This document shows positions 1 to 10,800 of a DNA stretch of 64,000 nucleotides, one piece after another. The notes under the pieces were generated by a model. That model made no database searches. It was not told the DNA's origin and saw nothing but the letters and a program-made list of their open reading frames with translations. The stretch comes from Sanderia malayensis (lineage: Eukaryota; Cnidaria; Scyphozoa; Semaeostomeae; Pelagiidae). A program made the translations under genes and the position numbers. The stretch covers positions 4,678,392-4,742,391 of the forward strand of contig RQOL01000616.1 in the NCBI GenBank assembly GCA_013076295.1. Reading direction: 5' to 3'. Within the stretch, counting starts at the first letter, position 1. Each line of letters starts with the position of its first letter.

Positions 1-1562
1 TTTCAACGCCTTCAGTCTTTCTTCTTTATTTACTTCCACTTGCTCTGGTAGCCATCGATAAGGATTCTTCTTAAACGAATCCACTAATTCTTTGTACCTG
101 AAAATAGAGCGAGAATCTAAATGTGATCTATCCTAACCTCCTTGCAATGGAAAGCGTAATTTTACTTGTAACAAAAATTGTTTCGCTAACTAAAGACAAT
201 GTCCTTTTGTTTATGGACCATGGCCAACTCACCCGCTATACCGCTCTGGCGATGATGACTTGACATCGACCTAACATAATAATAACAATAATGATAATGA
301 CAGATGTAGAATAAATATTAAACAATATAATATTTTGAAAATGTTGATCAGATGATTACCCCATGAAAAACGTCATCAGACAATGTCGATTTTCGACCAG
401 CTTTCTCCGCGATTGATGACTAAAAGGATCAAGAGATTTCAACGTTAATCTTTGTTTAATTATATAAGTGGCAATACGAAAGAAAGAATGGTTTTCATAT
501 GAAATTAATACATTATCAGGGGTATAAGGACGTGGTTGATGTTCTTCTTCGTCTTCCAACTTCATGGCGGGATCAAGTAGGTTGACAATATCTTCAAACA
601 ACTGGGGAAGAAAACATAAATTTGATACGATAAGAAGACGAAATCAAAATAAGACTTTCAGCAATATACTACTATTTGAAACAAATGAAGGGTTCATCTT
701 ACGTCAGCTGGTATTGATTCTTCCAAGTGTGGAAACAGGGCCAATGGATGATCCAGTAAGCTGTTTTCCATATCTTCGACTCGTTCTCTTCGTCGTTTCT
801 GCTTTGGTAACTGCCTTTAAAAACATAAGAAAATCGCCTTAAATTAAATCATTCAATAAAATTGCCATTTCTATCATAATATAGCGTAAAGTGTCATTAG
901 AAAAGGCTTACTTTTCATAAATAATGTCATTTTTTGGAAGTTTTTTAGTGATCTTTTGCTTAGGCTTTCGTTCACATTCCAAATCTATGCCAAATAGATT
1001 TGGCTCCAACCCCTTAGAGCTCTACAACGAGATGAATTTAAAATTATCTTTCGAGGCATCCTAGTGGTTTCATAAGATAAAAAGTTTAATAAAATAACAA
1101 TGATTTTAATACCTTCATGACAATATCAGAGTCCAATTCCGGAGGCTTTCCATCTCTAAAATCATCCAAACCATCTTTAATAAATGTCCATGACGAAGAA
1201 TTCAGCTTTGGTTTCCAATCCTTTTTATTGACGGTTTTCGAATATTTATTTTGCAGACGTTCTCTATACCTAAGATACATTTTACATATATATACGGAAA
1301 GAAATATCCAACATCTACAGGGCACAGTTAAAGACAGCCATTAGTGTGTGCAGATACTGGATTTAGAGCCTATATTGTAATAAGCATTTGCTTAAAGAAA
1401 ATCATGGCCTAAGTCAAGGATAATCAATTCTAGGGTCTGGCATTGCAAAGCAACGGGGTCACTTGATTAAAAATAATTAATAATAACTTACCACGGCTGA
1501 TGCTTTACTCTACTATTATCTTTCGTCGGAACAAGCAGCAAATCGTACTTATTTTCGGCCAT
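1..1562 (-). CDS. FAM47-family protein, 5' part (partial)
   Basis: Six exons can be joined in frame: 1492-1562, 1113-1269, 912-1012, 703-814, 360-601 and 97 down to the window edge, about 260 residues so far. The ATG at 1562-1560 was chosen because exon 1 then splices in phase into a P-W-Y-R-E-R-L motif. Recognition rests on three blocks remembered from human FAM47 proteins: W-Y-x-E-R-L near the N-terminus, S-W-T-F-I-K-D-G-L-D-D-F-R, and the DHPLALFPHLEESIPAD block running into the LDPAMKLEDEEE block. The family has no well-established biochemical role; FAM47E has been linked to chromatin and arginine methylation. The 3' end lies outside the window. All junctions are GT-AG. The family call is confident; the paralogue is not. 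Confidence 0.75.
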
Positions 1563-1939
1563 AATAAACCTCGATCAACTGGTCTTGTTGCACTGAAAAT
1601 CTTCATTGACACCATTACACTACGATCAAAGAGTCTGAGTCTAGGTAGCTATAGTTACCAAGACAACAAAATTTGGGAGAGCGGGACACAGAGAAGAGAG
1701 GGACACAGCAAATAACTTGTCATTTGTTCTACCCACAGGCCCACAGGATCATGTTGGAAAGTCATAAACACTATTATAAATTACATATAGATATAGATAT
1801 ACAATAAGAAAATCACTCAAGATGTACAAAAAAATGCTTGAGGCTCACAATTCACAAATTTAACGATCAATACGCAAAATCAATTTGCATAATCAAGTTC
1901 GCTATAGGCTAAAATATCATTTTACAATACGTCGAATTT
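1563..1939. other. Short intergenic spacer
   Basis: This spacer lies between the start of the FAM47-like gene and the stop of the SLC6 gene, which share the minus strand. It should hold the FAM47-like promoter and the SLC6 3' UTR. No coding potential or repeat is visible beyond a short GATATA run near 1790. Confidence 0.5.
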
Positions 1940-4900
1940 CTATGCAATAAGGTTTTCCGAATCACCCTTCTGTTTAGCCATTTCTTCTTTCATCATGGCT
2001 ATGTCTTCTTGTCGTATGATTTTCTCCATTTCTTCGGGTGATACACGTCGACTTTTGTCATACCAAGATGGATCTGGTACATAGTTTGCTATTCCTGATA
2101 GGAAAATGCGACGCATTCCACTGCGCCAGTTTTTGGGCCAATTTTTGATCAAATATATTGGAAGTGGAAAGACTGATAACAGAACCAAAACAACTGCAAG
2201 CACCTGAGCCCAGTCCGGATAAACCAGCTTCATTGTGGAGTTCTTCGTTCCTGGGAATTTCGGGCTATACGGAGCCTGAAATGAAATAGTTTATCGTTTA
2301 CTGTCGTTTCGTGATGCATAAATACAGCCGGATATTTGGAGTGGTTAAAGGTCTCGTAAAATGTCTTGTAGTCCTACCTGTCTGCAGCCAACGTATGCCA
2401 AGTACTTTGGTTTATCACTGGCAGTTTTGATAACACTTGTAATGAATACAAACGTCATTACAAGTGGAGAAATATATTTCCAACACAAAACCCAGAAGAA
2501 GAAAGGTCTGCTTCCAGTCATGTACTCAATGTCATTTCCCAGCCTAAAAAGGAATGAATAATAATCGAAACAGGCTGAAATGCAACAGATGAAATGCTTT
2601 ACCGTGTTTGCATAGCGTGGTTGGCTACGAGGCTATTCATAGCTACGAGGCTATTCATGACTACGAGGCTATTCATACCTGTCAGTGCCATAAAACCAAC
2701 CAATAGCAACAACTTGAAATAGAGAGATGATCAGAAGTGGCAATGGAACAGAATAGTCATCGAAAACTTGGAACAAATAGAAGCCATTGCCACAAACAAG
2801 TGCCAATTCAAGTACAAACATTCCAAGGGCAAGAATACCTGAAAAAAAAACAAGTATGGGACTATTAGGGATGCAGCATGCCGGAATACGAATATAAAAT
2901 GCGCATTGTTAACTTTAAAGACAAATATCTGGGCTATAGTGCTAGCTAACCCATTAGGTATTCCTTTCTCATTGTCACCAACTTCAGATCATACAATGGT
3001 GCAACTGCTCCTTCCAGTGTCCCAAATTCCGAATCAATACCAAGAAGGATTAACATCATGAAGAAGAGAACAGCCCACAGTGGAGAGACATCCATCAGTA
3101 GAAATGCATCACAGAATGTAATAAAAGCAAGACCGGGACCAGGACTGATCTAAAAAGATGAAAGGTATAATGGTATAATAGGGTATAGGTATAGTGGTAT
3201 AATGGTATAATAAGGTATAGATTGGCATGTCACATCGCGTAAAAGCGTGACAATAGTCGTGATGGTCAAGCGAAAACTCACATCTGTAACTTTAGCGTTT
3301 GTAGTGACTTGTCGATGGCCAAGAAAACAGAATACAATAATCCCAGAAAACAGCGATGTGCCACAATTGGCGAGGACAACTGTGATGGCGTCACGACTGC
3401 AATTATTCTTGCGAGGCATGTAACTGGAGAAGGCAATCAATGCACCAAATCCAATGCTTAAACTGTAGAACATCTGCGTTGCTGCATCCATCCATGCTCT
3501 GGGGTCCAATACTTTGCTCCACTAATCAAATAAGACAACGCAGTTATGTGAGAAAGTATGCAACATGAAACGGCAAACTATCATCAAACGTGGACCGTCT
3601 TTGAATGAAAACGTAAAAGGAACCTTGTAGTTTTGGAATGAAAGGTGTGGTAAAGAAGAATTGAAGCAAATAGTTTACGAAATACTTACGTCTGGTTTGA
3701 AAAAGGCGATTATTCCAATGTCAGCACCCTCCAGGGTCACACCACGGAAGAACAAGATAAACATGATGATATATGGAAATGTTGCTGTAAAGTAAACAGC
3801 CTAAAACAAACCAAAAATACAAGAATGTTGTTGTGTTGTTCACAGCTCGCCGTGTTGAATTTTAATGGAAAGAGCAAATTGTCTGCAACTTTGAGACGCA
3901 ACATTATCATGACGTCACAGCGTGTTCTACGGTGACCTTATTTTTCTCACGCAAATGGTCACAATTGCCTATATGAGGTTAATAAGCGAGAAAAATACAC
4001 ATAACTTATTTGCGCCATGTTAACCAGTGCATTAGACAGACTTTTGAACAAAATGTGAAATTTTGTTGTATGAGCATTTTAAGTATTTCTTCTCAATGAA
4101 CACAACACCATATGTGGTTGTTCATTCATTTGTAAGGTAACTCAGTCTAACATGGCTAAGCATTAGGTCCAGAAGAGAAGGAACAACAATTTTACTCAGA
4201 ATAATGCATCTAAAAGGAATGAGAATTAAAATAGTAAGCTACGATTAGCTTGCATTGATATTGTAATCCTTGGCATCGTGTTTTCAAATGTTTTTGCAAT
4301 TTGGGGGAGAATTTGCGGTTGACAAAAGCGACCAAGATAACAGAATATTGATGGATGAATGAATGTAGCAAGTTAAATGAGAGTTATATGCAACTTTGGG
4401 CTTACCTTTCCACTTGATTTGACTCCTTTCAAGACACATAGATACGTCACAACCCAACCAACAAACAAGCATCCAAACAACTTCCAATTCATTCCACCGC
4501 CGGTTGAACTCATATCTGTTGAAACAGTCAGTGCTCTTTGATACCAGTAATACTCCGTTGGATTATGAACACAACAGTGTGGAAAGTCGTTCATCTTCTG
4601 CTCAAGCATAGATGTTACATTCACTTGATACGACGTCTTATTTTCCATCGTGTCCCAATGCGTGTAGTTGTTCTTTATCTTCATATACTCCGTGTAGCCC
4701 GGACACTTCTCTATCTTCCACGGTAGATCAGACGTGAATGATATGAAGAAATAGTAGACACACCAAGTGATGATGACTATGTAATACAAGCACATGGCGA
4801 ACGATACAAGCATGCAACCAATACCAACACCAAAGAACGCTGGATGGACGTTGTTCCAGACTTTCACAGCACTTTGCTTCATGCGTTGACCGAGTGCGTA

Positions 4901-5311
4901 TTCCATGACGAACAAAGGAATCCCCTCGATTAACATCATCGTAAAATACGGAATAAGAAATGCACCTGCAAGTTAATAAAATGAGACAAATCAGTTAAGA
5001 AAGATATTAAGGCCAAACAAGACACTGATACAATAACAAATCGATTGTTAGCATGAGAAATATATGTAAACAACATATGTGACTCGTTGTACCTCCGCCG
5101 TGCTTTTGTGCCAAATATGGAAACCTCCACACATTACCAACACCAACAGCAAGCCCAATTGAAGCAAGAAGAAATTCGATTTTACTGCCCCATGCCTCTC
5201 TACTCTCTGCTTCTCTCAAGGCATTTTCAATTTGCTCATCTAACTGATCATCTGTATGTTCTTTCATGTGACCATCTTCGTCAACTTCTTTCAAGTGAAT
5301 CACAGCGCCAT
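1940..5311 (-). CDS. SLC6 sodium-coupled transporter (amino-acid subgroup)
   Basis: Eight exons join in frame: 5093-5311, 4406-4965, 3690-3800, 3282-3521, 2951-3149, 2679-2838, 2378-2543 and 1940-2275 (about 663 residues visible). SLC6 proteins are plasma-membrane symporters using Na+ (usually with Cl-) to import amino acids or transmitters. TM1 carries the family hallmark [20 protein letters not shown], followed by [17 protein letters not shown]. The large second extracellular loop has several N-glycosylation sequons (NYT, NKT, NVT). TM6 carries [15 protein letters not shown], and TM8 follows [11 protein letters not shown]. The EGIPLF wording resembles the SLC6A15-A20 (B0AT/NTT4) subgroup more than the monoamine carriers, but the substrate cannot be read. 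The first visible exon starts in phase 1 with an acidic cytosolic tail and has no start codon, so at least one upstream exon exists. Confidence 0.93.
2625..2676. repeat. 18-bp minisatellite, three copies, next to a splice donor
   Basis: Three copies of an 18-bp unit beginning CTACGAGGCTATTCAT abut the 5' splice site (GT at 2678-2677) of an SLC6 intron. On the gene's strand, the donor's own first intronic bases form the first copy. Confidence 0.85.
3164..3220. repeat. GGTATA-type microsatellite
   Basis: An imperfect run of GGTATA(AT) units lies in an SLC6 intron, just upstream of exon 2951-3149 on the gene's strand. Confidence 0.8.
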
Positions 5312-7035
5312 CTAAAAAAAATATTACATCAGTTACGAGAAGTCGAAAACTAAGTGATTGCAAATGGGAGGAATTATTATATCTAAGAAACAAATGATGT
5401 TTTTAATTGCGCATACATAATCCTCTTTCGACCATTTTTATACTTTAAGGTTTCGTTTCTATTCCACTCAGCTCGAACATACAACACTAAACTACATTTC
5501 GGCCTGAATTCGACAAATATATTACACTGCTTACATGTACAAATCTCCCTCATTTGAATAAGAAATACCGCAAGCTTCAAATAGTAACTTTTGAGATTAT
5601 GCAACAGATAAGCCTGACCAGAGTGGAAGAGAGGCTTGTTGTTGCCAGAAAGAACACACGACTGACTAATGGTATTTATTCATTCCATAAATCCAAGAGC
5701 TATTAAATTACAGAAAAATTACAAAATTAAATATCAATACAAGTGCAGTACAGTCAATAATCAAAGGAGAGTTAATCAATACACGACGTGATACAATGTA
5801 AAGGAGTAAACTGACTGCATGGCAAATATGCAGGTCACGAAGTAAACATAGAGACAATTTAAGAAAGTCTAGGCCTCTAAGATCTAAGTGAAACGTCACT
5901 CTTCTCATGCGCCGAATCAAATAGGTGAGCTTAGGTTTAAGAAAGTACATATATCGAAGAAAAACGGGCAAAAATTTACAAAAAGCAATATAATAAGCAA
6001 ACTTACTAACACGATGTTTTCCCATTTTACCTGGCAACAAACAAGTTTTCATCTTTCCAGATATTCTAAATCTGTCCCGAAAATCCTATGAAAATTACCT
6101 AATACATAAATACTCCTAACTAATCCCCAAACGGAAAATACCAATCAAGGGAGATACAATAAGCCTAATAAGACTGAAATACCTAATGCAAAAAAATGAT
6201 GAGGTAATCTCAGAGAGAGACTACGTCAAGAACCTCAAGCCATCAAAAACATGCTCTTGTGGGTAGTCTCTCTGGGATTCCTACAAAGCATGAAAAATCT
6301 AAAAACAATAGAAAACTGATGAAATGGAAAAAAGAGAGTAAATCGTATGCTTTACCTATTAAGAAATCACCAACTCATGGGGGAAAATCTGATCTGATTT
6401 GCCCTCACAAACAACAACAAATAAATAATGTTTTGCGAACTTAAATGATGTTTTTAACTGTTCTGCTTCAACAAGGCTGGATATAAACAGAACCTCGAGT
6501 AGCGAGCACCGCATATGATAATAATAATTAATAATTAATAATAGTAATACAATTTTTATATGGCGTCAAAATCTATTAGAAATATATTCTTTCGCGCTGT
6601 AAAATGTCCATATGTACATGTCAAAAAAGATCCAAAATTGATTACAGCTCAAAAGCAATAGAAAATGAGAATGCTTTTAATTGCTGCTGCATAGCGGAGC
6701 GAAGCGAAGCGGCCGCGCAGCAGAATATAATCGAGTCCTTCTTGAGGAATATCTCCTCTTCATATTTTTTTGAAGCACTCATTTCAAAACATATCGTTCT
6801 AATCAAATTCTAGATGCTTTAGTCCTGATTATTGGTTTTACACCACAGCAGCGCTCATTTAACAATGTTAACAGCTAGTCTAACAATTTATGCCTACGGA
6901 GAAATATTTTATTTCTTTAAGGATGTTTGATCAAATTATTAAACAAGATGTTTTCTGCACGAAACAAATTGATACCGATTATATAAATTTTCGTGCGAAT
7001 CCAAAATGGACCATTTAGTATTAGCTTTTTTGTTA
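5312..7035. other. Non-coding stretch upstream of the first SLC6 exon seen
   Basis: No supported gene. Minus-strand open frames here (5383-5604 and 5708-6052) lack recognisable domains. A stem of about 13-14 bp (GAGAGAGACTAC at 6211-6222, matched by GTAGTCTCTCT at 6261-6271) could mark a small inverted-repeat element. A GC-rich patch at 6685-6722 (repeated GCGAAGC, ending GCGCAGCAG) stands out from AT-rich surroundings. Confidence 0.5.
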
Positions 7036-7039
7036 GTTC

Positions 7040-7145
7040 AACTCTTGTGGCGTAGTGGTTGGCACTTGTGCTTGCCACTCATGGAGTCACGGATCGATTC
7101 CACTGAGCTCCACTTGAAGTTGAGTTGAGGATGAGTTGAAATTAA
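7040..7145 (+). mobile_element. tRNA-derived SINE head
   Basis: The stretch reads like a degenerate tRNA gene. It has an A-box-like TGGCGTAGTGG followed by GTTGGCAC, an anticodon-arm-like middle, and a B-box-like GGATCGATTCC about 45 bases downstream. That is the spacing of a pol III internal promoter. There is no acceptor-stem closure, so a SINE head is more likely than a functional tRNA. The body probably continues downstream through the hairpin at 7153-7200. The 3' end was not determined. Confidence 0.6.
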
Positions 7146-7152
7146 ATGAGGG

Positions 7153-7200
7153 CCGGTACGCCGGGGATCTACAAGAGAAAGTAGATCCCCGGCGTACCGG
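7153..7200. repeat. Perfect 20-bp inverted repeat with 8-nt loop
   Basis: The arms 7153-7172 (beginning CCGGTACGCCGGGG) and 7181-7200 are exact reverse complements around the loop AAGAGAAA. The stem is much more GC-rich than its surroundings. It lies inside or beside the SINE-like unit and 168 bp before the LTR retrotransposon. Confidence 0.9.
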
Positions 7201-7362
7201 GACTTTTCGTCTTTCCGAGAGAATGATTTTCCGACAGAAACGCCGAAAAACCATCCGCGTATCGTACTCAACTACTAACTCTGTTGGTACACCGGGGTAA
7301 CGAGCGCCAACAGTACCGGTCTGTTCATATATATCCAGTGACATCTGCCTGGACACTCGCCA

Positions 7363-7367
7363 CCGAT
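7363..7367. other. Target-site duplication, left copy
   Basis: CCGAT directly precedes the 5' LTR and is repeated at 13846-13850 directly after the 3' LTR. This is a 5-bp duplication, as expected for BEL/Pao integration. Confidence 0.95.
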
Positions 7368-7847
7368 TGTTGGGGAATCTCCACACGCGCTCTCAGTGGC
7401 ATTCCCTTGTTTTGTCATTGTTTTAATGTTTGTTTGAACACGTGTTATTTTAACCTTAAGAAACTGTGATTTACGTAAAAACCTCGTTTTGATGCCGAGT
7501 TAGGAAATTAAGCAATAAGGTATTAGTCAGAAACATTAGTCATTAACGTTCTAGAAACTTCGCTATTGCATTCGTGTTAACCTACGTATTTTAATTCTGT
7601 ATTTTCATTGGTCCGAATATAGTTAAACTTACTTGTGATTGGTTAGAGTATTTTAGAAGTTCCTTGCTTGTCATTATAAAGGCATGTAAAATGAATATTC
7701 ATGTATGAGTTGAATTGGAGAGAGATTTTCATGATGTACGTTTGAGTTTATTGAAGAAAAATTGTGAAAACGTATGATTGCCTTTCTCTAAGAGTTGTTC
7801 TGTCATTTAAGAACTAGTGCGGTAGGTTTATTGCGATATTTCCTACA
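7368..7847 (+). repeat. 5' LTR of the BEL/Pao element
   Basis: 480 bp, TG...CA ended. It differs from the 3' LTR only by three one-base length differences (in CCTTAAG, AACCTCG and CTGTCATT). A TATAAAGGC motif near 7675 is a possible core promoter; the same motif occurs in the other LTR. Confidence 0.95.
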
Positions 7848-7851
7848 ATAA

Positions 7852-7868
7852 TGGTCCACCGAGCCGGA
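7852..7868 (+). other. Primer-binding site
   Basis: TGGTCCACCGAGCCGGA starts 4 bases after the LTR and is complementary to a tRNA 3' end finishing in ...GGACCA. From memory the closest animal tRNA is tRNA-Tyr, with two mismatches in the acceptor stem; the identity is not verified. Confidence 0.75.
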
Positions 7869-7884
7869 TAAATGAAAGAACAAG

Positions 7885-10800
7885 ATGGATAAGTTAGAGA
7901 AAGCCAAAAGGAAGAGAAAATCGCATCGAGGAACGGCGACGAAGCTTATGCACAAAATCGAGGATGTCTTAGGACAAGAGAACAAGGATAAGCTACGGAT
8001 CGAACAGTGTCTGGCCGATTTGAAAGAAAAGGCAGAGACTTTAAAGGTATAGACAATGAAATTTTTGATTTAATTATTGAATCTGCGGACGAGGATGCCT
8101 GCGATAAGGAAGCCGATGAGGCAAGTGAAATTAAAGAAAAAATTACATATACTATTGTAACGCTTGAAAATGCCTTAAAGGAATTAGACATTGAATCGAA
8201 ATGGTCTGAGAAAAGCTTTCAACTGGGACGCACGGGGAATTTATCAAGGAGTGCCTCCAGGGAAAGTATAAACTCTGTCACCTCATCTATCGCCAATTTG
8301 GATATGAATCACAGAAGGGTGAAACTCCCTAAGTTAGAGTTGAAAAAATTTGGGGCAAGATAGCAGAATGGCCCGAATTTTGGGACGGATTTCGAAGTGC
8401 TATACATGAGGACAGTCAACTTGCGAAGGTCGACAAGTTTAAATATCTGAAGAGTTTTCTCGAAGAGCCTGCTCGAAGCGTGGTTTCGGGATTTCCCCTC
8501 ACTGATGCTGATTATGACTCAGCCCTCGAGTTATTGAAAGGAAGGTACGCCAAGCCAAGCGTCATCAAACGCGCCCACATCAATGACCTAATAAACTTGG
8601 CCCCAGTCTACAATGAGAAAAGTGTACAGAGATTGCGTCATCTCCACGACCAAATCGAGACTCGTTTTCGTGCGATGGAGGCCCAACATGTAAACAAGGA
8701 AAGCTACTCCTCTGTTGTTGTTCCTATATTGCTTGGGAAAGTGCCTGAGTCATTGAGAAATAATATGATCCGGTTTGGAAGCAATCACATGGAGTGGAAC
8801 CTTGATGACATGCTTGGGGCTCTGCAAAGAGTTGGAAGTTTTGGAGGGACATTTCCCGATAATGCAACAAGCTGGTGGAGGAGGAGAAAGAAGACAAGAT
8901 AGGCCTAGGCCACAACAAAGTAGGCCCTCAACGGCGTCTGCTTTGTTCGCGGGTCACGATGGCCAGAAGAAATGTGCGTTCTGCCAGGAAGAACATTCAC
9001 CTGAGAACTGTACAAAAATCAAAGATGTAGAGGAGCGTAAGCATTTATTGATTAAATCTGCTAGGTGTTTTAGTTGCTTGAAACCTGGGCATCGTTCTTA
9101 TAAATGTCGTAATAAGATAAGTTGTAATCGTTGTAAGGAGGGGAATCACCACTGTGCCATCTGTCCCTCGCTTGCCCCTGCATCAGTAAGGACTCCCAGC
9201 CGCAGCCTACTGCACCCGTGCTGGACCCCACCGCCTCGGCGTGGGTGGGGAACACTGGATCTGAAGGGAGAGTGGCCTTGCAGACAGCCTTAGCTGTAGT
9301 GAATGGCACGAGAGAGGGCAAGGTGAGAGTTTTGTTGATACAGGTAGCCATAAAACCTTCATTACTGCTAAGGCTGTTAGCAACTCGGATTGAGGCCTGT
9401 GAGGACGGAACGACTTGGAATCAAAGCGTTTGGAAGTACTGAGTCGAATGTTGCCATGAGAGATGTTGTACGAATCTCCTTGGGTCCATCCCAAGGGGGG
9501 GAAGTGTCTCCGTAGAAGCTTGTAGTTAAGGATATTGCTAGTATTCCTAACATACATATTGAAGTAGTCAAGAGTAATTACTCGCATTTGTCCAAGTTGT
9601 GGTTTCAGATGTAAGCGGATCAGAAGACACACTGGAAGTGGACTGCCTGATTGGCTCTGACTGGCTTTGGCAATTCCAAAAGGGGGAAACAATACGAGGG
9701 GGGCCAGAAGAACCAGTGGCGGTAAAGACCAGTTTGGGCTGGGTAATCTCTGGACCACTGAAGGGTGAGAAACTTGCTTCTGTTGATGCCAATGTTAACC
9801 TCTGTGTTGACTCAATGTTTTCCCTTGCAGCTAACCAAAAGGATGACTTAGACACAAAGGTGCAAAAGCTCTGGGACCTTGATAGTTTAGGAATCAGGGA
9901 GGGAAATAAGGTCCATGAGAATGTGCTAGATAACATTTCCTTTACAGGTGGTCGGTATTCGGTTGGGCTTCCCTGGAAATTGGGGCATAAACCCCTTGGC
10001 TCCAATTATAATGTCAGTTTGCAACGCTTGAAAGGTCAGGTCAAGAAATTGGAGCAAAGTCCAACCATTTATGAGCAATACAATGATATTATTTCTCCAG
10101 CAAGCAGCTCAGGGAATAATAGAGCGGGTCACAGAGCTTGAAGCCACGGGTACTGTACACTATCTCCCTCACAGGGCTGTGGAGAGGGAGAATGCAGAAA
10201 CACTAAGGTTAGAGTTGTGTACGATGCCTCAAGCAAAAATCGTAAATCTGACGCCTCATTAAATGATTGTTTGCATGTAGGGCCTGCATTGACACCTCTA
10301 ATATTTGATGTTCTTCTGAGGTTTAGGACCAATCCCGTAGCCTTGGTGGGGGATATGAGAAGGCTTCTTGAACATTGAAATTCACCCCAAGGACCGGGAT
10401 TGCTTAGATTTCTGTGGTTAAAGGACATACATTCCAAGAACCCAGAAGTTGTAGTTTACCGTTTTAACAGGGTAGTTTTTGGGTGTAACTCCTCACCATT
10501 CCTCCTAAACTGTGTTTAAGGCATCACATCCAGAAGTACGAGGAAGAGGACCCAGACTTTGTGAGTAAGATGATAGGGGGGTTCTTTGTGGATGATCTAG
10601 TGACGGGATGTGAGAACACCGAAAAGGCTGTGAGTCTCTATGAGAGGGCAAAGGAAAGAATGAAAGAAGGGGGATTTCACTTGCGCAAGTGGAAAACTAA
10701 TGATAGAAGGTTAGCCCGGGAGATTGCCGTAAAGGAAGAAGAGGGGGTGAAGGAAAGAATAACACCTGAAATAGAAGACACCTCATATGTAAAGGAAACT

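Noticed and set aside
5708..6052. 114-codon minus-strand frame that might be a retroelement remnant
   Set aside because: No reverse-transcriptase or other motif can be made out; the composition is that of AT-rich random sequence.
7040..7115. Possible functional tRNA gene
   Set aside because: A- and B-box-like motifs are present, but no acceptor stem closes around them and a downstream body follows, so a SINE head is preferred.
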